64,000 nt of DNA. Origin: Spisula solida. Taxonomy: Eukaryota > Mollusca > Bivalvia > Venerida > Mactridae. Shown here in pieces: positions 1 through 13,000 of the stretch. The notes under the pieces are model-generated. The model did no database searches, was not told the DNA's origin, and saw only the letters and a program-made list of their open reading frames with translations. The stretch is taken from assembly GCA_947247005.1 (NCBI GenBank), contig OX365953.1:26782784-26846783 (forward strand), written 5' to 3'. Each line of letters opens with the position of its first letter. Positions within the stretch are counted from its first letter, which is position 1. The position numbers were made by a program, and so were the translations under genes.

Positions 1-1119
1 GTATTAATTCTGTGCGTTCTGATAGAATTATTTGGTATCAAACAATACATGTTTTGTTACAAGATCAAGCAAAATTAAGTCTTTATTTTGTAAATCTTCT
101 TACAACACAATTATTACTTATACATGTACTGCAAATATGCCCGACTTCTAAGAGCTACTTAGGGGTTTAGTATAAGGGCTATTTACATGTACCATAGCAA
201 TGACAAAGTGTAAAAGCAATATAGGAGCTGATGCAAACTTCATGTTACCATTTCTTTCTCGAGTTCAAAGCTCTTTCAACAGGTACGTGATAACATATTT
301 TATAGATAAAAAAATCACATGTTTTACTTTTTAACCAAGAATAAAAGGCAAATTACCTATTACAATACTATTATAGGCGGAAAATTATGATTATGGTCTG
401 AATTATTCTGGGGGGGATGGCCCCCCTTAATCCCCCGCCCCCCTGATCCTACGCCCATGTCTTTTTAAAAAGCATTCACTTACTCTAAGTCTTATTCTTA
501 TGATCATCTGACGCATGCACTGGCCATAATAATTTCACGGAAATACATTCTGTGTATCATCCGTGATAATTTACACTCGAGCGGCAGTATAAAAAATTAC
601 GGCACTACAGTACGGGCCAGGACGGGTTTTGTTAACGACCAATACTATTTACGGTTACTTCCCTTTATATTAAAATTCAGTTTGACCTATATTAGGAATC
701 GATCGGATGATCTGTCAACATTATCGACTTTTGGATCTTTAATCTTCTAAGTTACTGATTTAAGTGAGTATTGCTACGTATTATTTAACATTAACATTTC
801 TAGTTAGGAATATTGATTGGATATGTTCGTTTTTCTGACGTGGACTTCAAAATTTACATAGATCTGACTTTTTGTCTAATCTTGACGATTTATAATCATG
901 ATCATATGACCACTGGTGACTGTACAATTAATATGGAACATACACAATGCAGTGCTGGATAATCCAAAACATATAATGTATAAATTATGTATTAGTTATA
1001 AAGTGTAGCTATGGTGGTAATTGCTTCTGTTATTGTGTGATTATATATGAGAGGGCCCATAATTTGAAATAAAATTTATTCTATTCTATTACAAAATACT
1101 AAAGTCACTTGGAAGGAAA

Positions 1120-2227
1120 GGCAGTGGCTAGTCGTCCGGCGCCGGACGACTAGACAGCGAAATTAGTCGTCCGTCAAAGGACGACAAGCAAACGCTACGT
1201 GCATTGGCTAGAGAACCGTCATTCTATTTCTACGCATTGGGTATTTACCTTATAATAAAAGCTATAATTATCTACGAATATAGGCAAGGCATGTCAATGC
1301 CTTATCTGCAACCATTTTGTGATCGCCCGTGTATTCTCCGTATATTGTCCGCCATATTGGAATGGTATAAACTGGCACGAATGAATACGGAAATCGTTGT
1401 CGGCATGAGGTCTATATATAGTGCCAAAAATATCCAAGTTGATTGAAATGGTAATGCTGTGTTAAAGTGACATACAGTTAAGATGACAATTTGGCAAAAC
1501 AAACTTTGCACGTTAATTTGCCGAGGTGTCACAAACAAAGCTAATTATGTGGCAATTAACTATTTTTCATTCGCAGTTTTAATGACACATACATACAAAA
1601 CAATAAAATTTACAATTGTATTTTTTATTTGTTTCATTTTAAATACAACAACAACAACAATAGGGCCTACCATGATAACATTTATAAACGGCAACATTGT
1701 TTTCACACTATTACATAACCAGTGACATTCAAAACTGCCAATTACCTTACACAGCAATTTGATTTTTTCAACATGAAGTAAAATACTTTCACAATCCTCA
1801 TAATACTGTAATTGAAACATTCTTTGTTCCCTTACTACTTCTAGCTCTATTTCTAATACCATTTCTAATACACAGCTGCACCATTGCTATTTATCGCGCT
1901 TTATAAAACCCGACAGCGATTTCTGCATTCATTAGTACCAGTTTATACCATTCCAATATGGCGGACAATATACGGAGATACACGGGCGATCACAAAATGG
2001 TTGCAGATAAGGCATTGCCATGTCTTGCTTATATTCGTAGTTTATTATAGCCTTTATTATAAGGTAGATGCCTAATGCGTAGAAATAGAATGACGGTTCT
2101 CTAGCCAATGCACGTAGCGTTTGCTAGTCGTCCTTTGACGGACGACTAATTTCGCTGTCTAGTCGTCTGGCGCCGGACGACTAATTTCGCTGTCTAGTCG
2201 TCCGGCGCCGGACGACTAGCCACTGCC
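1120..2227. mobile_element. Fold-back (long terminal inverted repeat) DNA transposon, non-autonomous
   Basis: The two ends are inverted copies of each other over roughly 290-320 bp (about 1120-1408 and 1905-2227). Both begin GGCAGTGGCTAGTCGTCCGG. The element is flanked by a perfect 9-bp direct duplication GGAAGGAAA (1111-1119 and 2228-2236), the mark of a transposase-mediated insertion. The outer part of each arm is built of short palindromic blocks (GTCGTCCGGCGCCGGACGAC); the right arm has one extra block of about 37 bp. The middle, about 500 bp, contains only short open frames and no recognisable transposase. Long arms plus a 9-bp duplication fit Mutator-like or fold-back elements; the superfamily assignment is inference. 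Confidence 0.9.
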
Positions 2228-2280
2228 GGAAGGAAAGTGCATGCAAATTTGTTTTGTGACAAATATAAGACTTTGGTTAA

Positions 2281-2342
2281 GGACTCAGACCCACGACCAT
2301 TAGAATCACTTGTCAGTAGCTCTTCCAACTGAGCTACAATGT
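2281..2342 (-). repeat. tRNA-like fragment (possible SINE head)
   Basis: Read on the - strand it contains TAGCTCAGTTGGAAGAG, an A-box-like D-arm sequence, followed about 30 bp later by GGTCGTGGGTCTGAGTCC, a decayed B box. No acceptor stem pairing is evident, so this is more likely a SINE remnant than a tRNA gene. Confidence 0.35.
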
Positions 2343-2344
2343 AC

Positions 2345-3600
2345 TCGGGTGCTACTAAGTCATACATGGATCTTTGAGCCGTCTTCTTAGCCTTGAGCTA
2401 CATGTATCTTGGCTCCTCGAATGAATTTTCTCTAAATAACGTTTCGAAGTGAGTGCTTCATTAACGCACTGGTTTAAACTTTCTCGGATTCCAGTTCATG
2501 AGTAAGTCTCCACAGTCACTTCTAACTAAACTGCAACTGACCATGATGTCATGTTGTTTAATGAATGTCAACTTATGCCAGTTATGGGTAGTCTCGTAAG
2601 GATTTCTCAAATAGCAATGTATCATTTCTCAATGATAGAGCATTTTATCACATAAATATTATACCATGATCTTCCAGGTGAGAACAAATCATGGAGCAAT
2701 GTTCTCCAGCTTGTGTGATAAGAAATATATGTGACATCACCAGTTTTTGGCGCGAAAACATAGGCATAACGTCGTCTGCTTAAATTTGTTATTCATAACG
2801 TGGTTTTGACTAATGATAACTGTTGATATATAATAAAAAGGAATTGTCTATCGTTGTTTTTGAGATTGTCAGATAAAAAAAGACTTGCTTCAAGTTGTTG
2901 TAGAATTGTTGATCTCCAAAGACACCCAATGTCACGTCATCAGAGATAACAAATTTATCGAACTTACCATTTTGTTGTATCATACATGGTACTTAAAGAT
3001 GATTGTCTCCCTTAAAGGGCTCATGTTTTTTATGGCATTTAAATACTTTTTTGGACTTAATTCGATAAACATTGATTCTTTCCAGAATTTGGCATTCACT
3101 TTTTCACTATTTATTGTTTGACAGTTCAGATGGATACCACCCCCAGGGGCAGAAGGCACAATTGTACTCTAGCACCTTAAAGCTAGAGTTGTCTTTTCCT
3201 CAGCGCCTTAAATCCTAGTATTGGCCAGAATTTCTTTTCAGATATTTTAAGCTTTCAAGTGTATTATGTAAAAACTACCGGCCCCTCACATTTGTCTATC
3301 GGCCACTTTCACAACCAGGTTCGGTGTCTTCTTATTATACAATCGGCCTTTTCACAGAGTAAATAACAAACTAAACATCTTGCAGACAATCATATTGTAT
3401 GCACATCTTGTTCCTGGAACTAAGGTGAGATCTCTTAATTATCATATTTATAAGCATCTACTGAACCAGACAAATTAATTTAGAACTTTTTTCCATCATT
3501 AGCAAACAAATGTAAACAGACTATCGTTGCACAGACGTCCGAAACAATACGGCGCTAACGTTACATACTCATCACATTCATGCTCAGCGCCATTCGTTTT
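2345..3600. other. Intergenic, no supported feature
   Basis: AT-rich single-copy-looking sequence. The short open frame at 2885-3121 lacks splice context or any recognisable domain. Nothing else was seen. Confidence 0.5.
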
Positions 3601-3689
3601 TTAACTCACCTGGGCATGAAGTGCTCAAGGTCAGCTATTGTGATCGCCCTATGTCCCTCGTCCGGCGTCAACAATTGGTCTGTTAACAC

Positions 3690-4760
3690 TCTAGAAGTCA
3701 CAGTTTTCACTTAATCTTTATCAAACTTGGTCACAATGTTTGTCTCTATAAAATCTAGGTCAAGTTGGCAACTAGGTCATCTGGGGTTAAAAACTAGGTC
3801 GCTAGGTCACGTCATAGAAATACCTTGTTAACTATCTAGAGGTCACATTTTTCACCTATTCTTTATATGATACATTATCACAATATTTGTCTCTATAAAG
3901 TCTAGGCCAAGTTCGAAACTGGGTCATCTGGGGTCCAAACTGGGTATCTAGGTCATATCCAAGAAAAACCTTGTTATTAACAAGTTATTAATAAGTTGTT
4001 AACGCTCTAGATGTCACAGTTTTGACATAATCTTAATGAAACTTGGTCACAATGTATGTCTCTTTGAAATCCAGCTCAAGTTTGCTACTGGCTCATCTGG
4101 GGTCACAAACTAGGTCACCAGGTCACATCAAAGAAAAACACTCGTTGTCGCAATATTTACCTAATCTTTTTGAAACTTGGTCACAATGTTTGTCTCTGTT
4201 AAATCTAGGTCAAGTTCGTAACTGGGTCATCTTTGTGTAAAAAACTAGGTCACATAGTAGAAAAACCTTGTTAATGCTCTAGAGGTCATGTTTTTGACAT
4301 AATCTTAATGAAACTTAGTCACAATGTATGTCTCTATGAAATCTAGGTCAAGTTTTGCAACTTGGTCATCTGGGGTCAACAACTAGGTCACCAGGTCACA
4401 TTCAAGAAAAACCTTTTTAAAACTCTTGATATGCGAGGTCACAACTTTCCCTTATCTTTATGAAATCTATAAAATCTAGGTAAAGTTTGTAACTGGGTCA
4501 TCTGAGGTCAAGAACTAGGTCACATAAAAAAACCTTGTTAACACTATAAGGGTCACGTTTTTTGCCTAATCTTTATGAAACTTTGTCACATTGTGTGTAT
4601 CTGTAAAATCTAGGTCAAGTTTGAAATAAGGTCATCTTGGGTCAAAAACTAGGTCACCATGTCACATCATAGAAAACCTTGTTTATACTGTAAAGGTCAC
4701 ATTTTTTACCTCAATGTTATTAAACCAGGCCACAAAGTGTGTCACTGTAAAATCTAAATC
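3690..4760. repeat. Diverged tandem/dispersed repeat array, unit about 130-170 bp
   Basis: About seven degenerate units follow each other. Each has the order 'accttgttaacactctagag', 'gtcacattttttgcctaatc', 'tttatgaaacttggtcacaa', 'ctaggtcaagtt', 'ggtcatctggggtca' and 'aactaggtcaccaggtcac'. No coding potential survives. The sequence style is that of dispersed repeats abundant in bivalve genomes. Confidence 0.8.
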
Positions 4761-4797
4761 ATATATTAATAAGTTCATATCATAACAAATACTGATT

Positions 4798-4996
4798 TTT
4801 AACGTGCCCAGTGTTTAGCACAGATAGTATCCAATACACATGAAACTACTTCTGGGTCTCCAACCATTTTGTCTCTAGCTGGTTGGGAAAAACTGAAAAT
4901 CATTTCTGAAATTTCCAATTCTCTGGCTGAGATTTGAACCAGGGACTTACAGATTGGTAGTAGAGAGTGCTAACGACTCGGCCACAGTTCCACCCT
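4798..4996 (-). repeat. tRNA-derived SINE, family 3 (Ser/Leu-like head)
   Basis: On the - strand it starts with a tRNA-like head, GTGGCCGAGTCGTTAGCA (A box) and GGTTCAAATCTC (B box), followed by a body with 'ttccaaccagct'-type sequence and an end in 'ggcacgtta'. Two related copies occur at 32617-32783 and 58385-58610 in the same orientation, which supports a dispersed family. Confidence 0.75.
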
Positions 4997-5685
4997 AGCA
5001 TTTTCGTATAACCACTGGATCACTGCTTGTTTTAACGTTTTCAGCACACCTGGTCATGGAATATATAAAACATATGATATTACGTGATGGATCAGCTGAT
5101 TGTTGTCTGATCAACGATCTATGCACTTTTATCTTCCTGTATATCAGTCTAATACATACAGTGTAAATAACCTCGGATAGAAACTCTGTTATCAACTACC
5201 TGTGTTCAACTATCTCTTACTGTATATAAATACAAATTACATTGATCAGTAAGTGAGTTTTAACATAATACGGTTGTTACAGTAATAAACTATATTTAAT
5301 AGTGATATAATAAAGTGATCATATTCATCTTACTGGATGTAACTTCTGTTGATTACCGTAACTTCTGTTGATTGAGGATATTTTAAATCATTTCTTGAGT
5401 GACATCAATCACTAAGGTACTAGTATACTATTTTGTATGTTAATATATATTGTGTTGATTGTTAGCTGCATGGTTGGCTGTCATTGTTTGATAATTATTT
5501 ATTATGTTACAAAACATAACAACTTGTATTTGGTATTGATCAGTGAAATGAATCAGTAGCTTCTGTGTTGGTTTCTTTTTACTTCTGAAATTGACTAATT
5601 GTTTTGTATAATAGTTGACATTATATCATGTACAGTAACCTGAATGGAGTTAATATTGTCCATCTTCCACAAGTCTTTATGGCCC

Positions 5686-5938
5686 ATCCCTTCATGCTCT
5701 TGGACCCATCCCTTCATGCTCTTGGACCCATCCCTTCATGCTCTTGGACCCATCCCTCCATGCTCCTTGACCCATCCCTTCATGCTCTTGGACCCATCCC
5801 TCCATGCTCCTTGACCCAGCCCTTCATGCTCTTGGACCCATCCCTTCATGCTCTTGGACCCACCCCTTCATGCTCTTGGACCCATCCCTTCATGCTCCTG
5901 GACCCAGCCCTTCATGATCTTGGACCCATCCTGGTGCC
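5686..5938. repeat. 22-bp minisatellite, about 11 copies
   Basis: The unit is CTTCATGCTCTTGGACCCAT plus CC, repeated head to tail with a few base changes (ccatgctccttg variants). Because 22 is not a multiple of three, an open frame crosses the array with a cycling peptide (HALGPIP/SCSWTHP/MLLDPSL). I treat that as an artefact. Confidence 0.9.
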
Positions 5939-5940
5939 CA

Positions 5941-6078
5941 TTAAATAACTCAAGAACACTTTGCCCTAGGATCTACAAACTTGTACATGTACCTGGAGGT
6001 TGGTCATCAACAGTAGATAACCCTTATTGATTTTGAGGTCAGTAGGTCAAATGTCAAGGTCACTTTGACCTTTACCAT
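5941..6078 (+). repeat. Dispersed repeat ('tattgattttgaggtcagtaggtcaa' family)
   Basis: Carries 'aactcaagaacactttgccc', 'ttgattttgaggtcagtagg' and 'tcaaggtcactttgacc'. Related copies occur at about 8755-8870, 22120-22265 and 22690-22830 (+ strand) and at 46700-46880, 48195-48440, 48530-48765 and 55918-56155 (- strand). Confidence 0.6.
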
Positions 6079-6799
6079 TTCTGTCTATTGGCCTGCCATG
6101 GGAGAATATGTGTTTTACAAACATCTTTTGTATTTATTGACATTCTCTTTCTACTTTCAATGCTGACGCAAGTTCATGGATTAGTATATACAGGCTCAGC
6201 AATGATTGTTTGACCAGATGTTGTACATACGTCTGGTCCATATTTGTATGCTTTATATTAATAATCTGTCTGTGAAAGTTCACTATATCATGGAATCAAT
6301 ATTTGTATGAGTCATGTTCATCTGGCTTCAGTGCGTTACTGTGTCAGTAAAATAATACAATTTTATGAGTCAGAACGTGAAATATTTTAATCTTTCCCAG
6401 AAATAAATCTGATTATCTCTCAGTATTTCATTGTAAAATACAAGATAAACATCTGTTATTTATATAGTATCTAGCATTGTGACTTAATATCAAACAAGTA
6501 AAATTAATTTAGATGTACAAAATGTACAATGTATCACCACATATAAAACCAAATCACAGTACTCATTATTGCAATCTTATACAATTGAACGTGTTCTCAT
6601 TATTGTGATTGAAACATCCGGTGATTTTCCATCACTGTACTCATTATTGCAATCCTATATAATTCAACATGTACTCATTATTGCGATAACCGGAAGTTTA
6701 CTCGTTTATACACTGTGATGTTACATACCTTTTCATGCATGCAGCTTCCTGTATACCAAGTTTACTGTCTCTTTTACAATGTAGCCACGAAGGAAAATA

Positions 6800-6913
6800 C
6801 CCATGATTTCGAGTGACAATCACCCCCTTCAAATCAAATTCTTGAGGGTCAAATGTGGATTTTTGGGAATGTCAAGGGTCATAACTCCTAATCCCGAATC
6901 ACATGGAACTCCT
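6800..6913 (+). repeat. Partial MITE ('CAGGGGTTCCA' family)
   Basis: Shares 'cttgagggtcaaatgtgg', 'aagggtcataactcctaatc' and 'cacatggaactcc' with the right half of the complete copy at 7302-7495. The left end is missing. It lies just upstream of the RABGEF1 start exon. Confidence 0.55.
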
Positions 6914-7005
6914 TATACCATATATTTTCTTCAAGTCTTCAAGTCTCTGACCCATTTTATATCATTGTATTAAATGCTGTCACAATGTATTTTCAGGTTC
7001 TGACA

Positions 7006-10000
7006 ATGACCGCCAAAAAACCAACAAAACTTCATATTGGAGAGTCGGAGTTATTGTGTAAGAATGGTTGTGGTTTCTATGGTAACCAGCTATGGCAGGG
7101 ATATTGTTCCATATGTTACCGTGAGGAATGCCAGAAAGTTAAACATGCTCAACTAGAGAAAGAATCACAGAAACAAAAACTGTAAGTAACAAGTTTTAGT
7201 TCAGCCATCTTACTAACTAGTGTAATGTGCATCAAACTCATTGTAAATAATAACATCTTTCAAAATGGCAAAACCTGAAACCAGTGAGTGTCAGACTAGA
7301 TCAGGGGTTCCACTAACTTCAGAAGGCTGAAGGGTCATTTTAATACTTCTGACTAAATTTTACCATTTTATAGGCAAACTATCCATGATTTTAAGAGAAA
7401 ATGATCCGTCATACCAAAATCTTGAGGGTCAAATTGTGGCTTTTTTGAAATATTAAGGGTCAAAACCCCTAATCCAAAATCAAATGGAACCCCTGCTTTT
7501 TTTGTGGGATTGGGGCCTGAAGTCATGATCTCTGGTACCCCATCATTAGTCACTGTTAATTTATATTGCCTACAGATCACCAGGAAGTTCTGACAGGACG
7601 CCGCTGTTCTCAAAATTTGCCGAGAAGAAGACACAGCATATAAACAAAAGAGCCCACACATTAAAGTCAGTGTTCCGTAAAACTCCTACTAAAGGTAAGA
7701 CAAGATAGCTGAATCCTTTATGGGAAATCATTATCCTTTTAAATGCCAAGCATAACCTTTATTATTTTGCCTGTCGGCTTTCTGCTGAAATACGGCAGGC
7801 ATATGAGTGCCTACACACGTATTCACCCAGGTCACCTGATTAGACGACAAGCGCGTTAACTATTGAGCTATGGAGGTATGCTGAATGTAAGGTAAGCCAG
7901 GGATGCTGCGACTGTTGTTCGGTGGGTGCCCAATGTACCAAGGTAAGAAGATGTACATACAACTTCCATGTGTGAAAAAAGTAGCAAAATATTGTGTAAG
8001 ATTTTTTTCAGCATTTGAAATTTTCTTATGTTTTGAAGTTCTGAGGTCGTTACAGAAGATTTTACAACTAACAGGGTATAATAGGGAAAAATAAACGGAA
8101 AATAGGGAGAAATGAACGGAAAATTGAATGAAAAATAGTGAGAAATGAACGGAAAATTGGGAGAAATGAAAGATGTCAGTCACTGGAAGACATACTGCTA
8201 CAAATGTACATTAGGTACTGCAAGTTTCACAAAATAAAGTCACACCAAAGTGCTAAAACATTCATATGGACATTGCAGGACTTCAAAACGCAAAAGTTTG
8301 TAGCCTGGAATATGCCGACAATCAGCAAAACGTGAAAGTTAGTATTCGCAAAAGTAAATTGGTTTACAGACGTATACCCAGTAGTTGTTGCTGTATCTGG
8401 CCTGTAGTCAGTGTTACACTATTACATTTATCTAAAAAGATCTGTTATACTTTAAAGAAATAATTACAGTTGTATTGTACTAAAACTACAGACTTAAATT
8501 GTAGAGTAATCAAAGTAAAACATACATTTTATATGAAATGCTGGCATTTGTTTTGCCCTTTTTCGAAAAGATAATATTAAGTCAGACAGGGAAGGCAGCA
8601 CTCCACTTAACCAGCCGAGCACAGAAAACATTAAAATCACAAGGCACAATGTCCAACTGAACCAACCGAGCACAGAAAACATAAAACACATACAAGGCAC
8701 AATGCCCAACTAAACCAGTAAAAGATCCGCCCAAGTACAAGCTGTCGAAAAGTAGAATGAATTTGTCTCTAGGATCCTCATAGTTTATATATTGGTGACC
8801 TGTAGATGACCGCTATTGATTTTGAGGTCAGCATGTCTTTGGTCAAAATCAAATTGACCTTAAACAGAAATGACTATTTGACTTTCTTGTTAAGCATCTA
8901 ATGTTTGTATTTACATCCTTGTTAAGCATCTAATGTTTGTATTTACATTATACAGCGATACAAAGTTTTGTACTCGACCAGTGTGCAGGACATGTATAGC
9001 ACAGAGAATTGGACCTGATCCTGACCTTTATGTATGAATATATTACAAGGTTCTTTCGTTGAATATATAAAATTCTGCGAGAAAATCGTGAAAATTCGGT
9101 CGTTTAGATTTGTGTTGGTATTACACATTGAGCATCGTTGTGATACTTTCTGCTTTTGAAAACATACAGCTGGGATTATAAATAGTTTTAATACAGACAA
9201 TGTATCAGCTGTTAAATTATACTAATAGAAGGTCGAGAGTCGTGTCAAATTCTCCAGACTATATGTCCTGGTAGGATATGTTTGAACAGATCTGATAGAT
9301 ATATATAAATATTGGATGCTTCAAGTATTTACTTCCCTTGTAGATCATCCCTATAAGTGTATGATTGGTAAATATAGTACATGTACATGATATACAGGGG
9401 ACATACAAGGAAGGTTTCTCTCTCCATGTATAATCCTTCATTTGTTGAACAAATAACTCATTAGAGAAATCTCTGCTTTAAGGACCCGCTAGTGATGTAA
9501 TATTGTACTATAAAACTTGGTTTAAGGACTTATAGGGGCTGGAATTGAATTCACATTAAGCATATAATTGGAGATTCGCTATGTATCAAAGGTTATAATG
9601 AGTGAGTTTTCCTGTATTGTTCTTTGCCACCATTGTGAAGTTTGTATATTTATGGAGGAGTATACATTAGGTATGTACGGCCGGCCAGATTGGCACAGTA
9701 GTTTTTGTCTTTTCCTGAATTATTGTTTGAATGTTTGATTTCTTGAAGTATCCACATTTGCCTCAGTGTATTTAGGAGTCTGCTACATGTATAAGGATGG
9801 ACAGTTATTGTTCTGTTATGAAGCATTTATCATGTTGTAACTGAAAGACAGTACCAGTAGTGAATTTGAGGTCAGCGGTGGGGGCTATGGGTTTACCCTC
9901 CATCTGCATACCTGTCTGTATGTTGTCTACATGAGTGCCTTTTAGCATGTATTTCCCTGACATTGAAAATCTTCTCCAGCATAAAGTCATGGCTATTGAG

Positions 10001-13000
10001 TCACTGATAAAATTTTCGGTTGTTGTTGTTGTTGACTGCTCACTGACTAAAATTGTCTTTATCACTTTAATACTGTAAATTATATTTGAGAGTTTGACCG
10101 AAATAAAGTGTACGGTATGTAAGTTTATCATAAAATATGGACTTGAAATGTATCATATATTATGATATGATATTTATCTAATTATAGTATCCATTTATCT
10201 ATGAATCTTACCTATTGACTAACTTGAACTCAATTTGTAAATAATCAAGTTATAGATAGAGTACTGAAACACATGTTTCATGTTATTTTAATAAGTCAAA
10301 GGTGTAGCCAGAGATAAAATAAGTTATCAGAGGGATGGATCTTCATCTTTTTTGTAACATTGTTCAAATAGTTCAATTGAAGGTCTGATAGTTTAAAAGG
10401 CACTCCCAGTGCATTAAGGCAGTTATTGCATTGCACTCTTTTCCAGTGCAGTATTGCAGTCATTGCGCTCTTTTCCAGTGCAGTATTGCAGTTATTTCAC
10501 TCTTTTCCAATGCAGTATTGTAGTTATTTCACTCTTTTCCAGTGCAGTATTGTAGTTATTTCACTCTTTTCCAGTGCAGTATTGTAGTTATTTCACTCTT
10601 TTCCAATGCAGTATTGTAGTTATTTCACTCTTTTCCAGTGCAGTATTGTAGTTATTTCACTCTTTTCCAGTGCAGTATTGTAGTTATTTCACTCTTTTCC
10701 AATGCAGTATTGTAGTTATTTCACTCTTTTCCAGTGCAGTATTGTAGTTATTTCACTCTTTTCCAGTGCAGTATTGTAGTTATTTCACTCTTTTCCAATG
10801 CAGTATTGTAGTTATTTCACTCTTTTCCAATGCAGTATTGTAGTTATTTCACTCTTTTCCAGTGCAGTATTGTAGTTATTTCACTCTTTTCCAATGCAGT
10901 ATTGTAGTTATTTCACTCTTTTCCAATGCAGTATTGTAGTTATTTCACTCTTTTCCAATGCATATTTCACTCTTTTCCAATGCAGTATTGTAGTTATTTC
11001 ACTCTTTTCCAGTGCAGTATTGTAGTTATTACACTATTTTCTTGTACAGATATGTAGTTATTGCACTCTTTTCTAATGCAGATATGTTGTTATTGCACTA
11101 TTTTCCACCATAACTCACTATGATACAATTTGTAATCTTTTAAAGAGCTCATATCTTTTGTCATATAATATATATAATAATTCAATAATAATGCATCCAA
11201 TATTATTAAATGAGAAATGTCAATACTGTTAAAAGCAGACAGAAGCAAAACTTGAAACATTATTAAACAAAATGTACCTGTGTATTTTTCATTAATTAGT
11301 ATATGATACAATATGATATATAACAGTTATTTAGACAGGAAAAATTGGATGGTACTCATTGTTCAGAGTAATAAAATGATAAAATTCTCATCTCTATCAT
11401 TTCAAAATGCTTTTGTGTAATGAAGAACCTAAATATTTCAAACCTTAATATTAATTTTCTCTTTTCATAATTTCAAAATTATTTCATTTTTGATTACTAT
11501 CAATATTGCAAAACACTGTTTAATGCTGTATACCCAGTGTCACTGTGACAGCTAAATTGCTATTGTAAAATTAATTACCTGTATTTTACTTATAAATAAA
11601 CTGAAACAGATTCAGCCTACAATCTGATAGGACATAATTGACACATCATTGTGCTAATTTGAGTAAATCTGGTGGTTGCAATTACATTATGATTGAACAT
11701 TGTCAATAACTATAACAATGATTTAATATTGTGTATCCTGTACTTGGCTGGGACAGGAGACAATTAAATAATTTTATGATTTTATGATTTTAATCACTTC
11801 CCTACAAACTGTTAATTATTAATTAATGTTTGTTGCACCTGATTGTCTGTTACAGTATACTGAATGACATACTAAATATAAACTCTTATAATTGAAATAC
11901 TAGTACCTTAATGCACAGACTATCTCAAGTCATACAGAATATCATACATTATAGTACATTGTACTCTGTATTTGAAATAGTTTGGAAATTCATATTTTGG
12001 TTTAATTTACATTAAAATAACATGAAGTGACTAAATAGCAAGCACCCTTGGATTATTTATGTGAGTTATTTTGTTTCACTTCATTTTTGAGTTTTAAGAC
12101 TGGATTATTCCAGCAGCAACAACATAATATATGACAACATAATATGAACTTAGTTATCTTATATTTATATAGTTATAAAATTGAGATGTTTTATTAATTT
12201 ATTAAGAAATAAAATATGAAAAAACGTAGTATACCGGCTGTTGCACATGTTTTGACGTTCTGACACATAGGAAGTACATGACATGACGTCACTTTCACCA
12301 GTATATTGAACGATACATAAATGCTAAACTTGGTGTTTGTCCATATACTAGGCAAACTCTTTGGTCATGTTAGAATCAATTATTGATATAAATAATAATG
12401 AAATACACAAATGTATATGTACTGAAGTAAAATATTTTGGAATTTTTATATTTAACTAATGTATGCTGTATATTATTCTGGTTAAATGGGCAGTCTGCGA
12501 AATTAGCTCTTGTCAGGGTTGTCAAGTAATTATTGATTCAGGCAAGTAGATATAGGTTAAGAATTAATTATATAAAGGAAAAATATCTGTATTCACTTTC
12601 GCTAATTCTGGCAAGTAATTTGAAATCCTAAATTCACAGACTCAATGTGTATAGATGATTTGACAGTCAGTTCTGTGGATAAATTTGGTAATTTTACTGT
12701 TGTATGTTGCATAGGTTTAGTCATGAACAACATTGTTGTATATTTTAACTATGTCATATATTTGCTCTGTTTGGGAGCACACAATTGACTTGAGTTTTGA
12801 TTAATGACCCTGTTTCCTTTCTGCGTTAGTTTTATTCCGTGGTCAGACATTTCAACCATTTGTTTTATAAATCCAGGTTGACTTGTTCAGGCTGATCTGC
12901 TATAATGCACCCAGTGTGTCCGGATTATGTCGGCTTAAGTTCAATTTGTTTGCTGTTTGTTGCACTTTCTTTCAATAGAGTTTTCAATAAAGTATTAAAG

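Noticed and set aside
1560..1862. 100-aa frame inside the fold-back element
   Set aside because: No transposase motif, poly-Val/Lys low-complexity stretches, and no relation to any mobile-element protein that I recognise.
5628..5948. 106-aa open frame
   Set aside because: It is the 22-bp minisatellite read through; the peptide merely cycles with the repeat.
10420..11104. CRISPR-like regular array
   Set aside because: Units abut with no unique spacers and the DNA is animal; it is a minisatellite.
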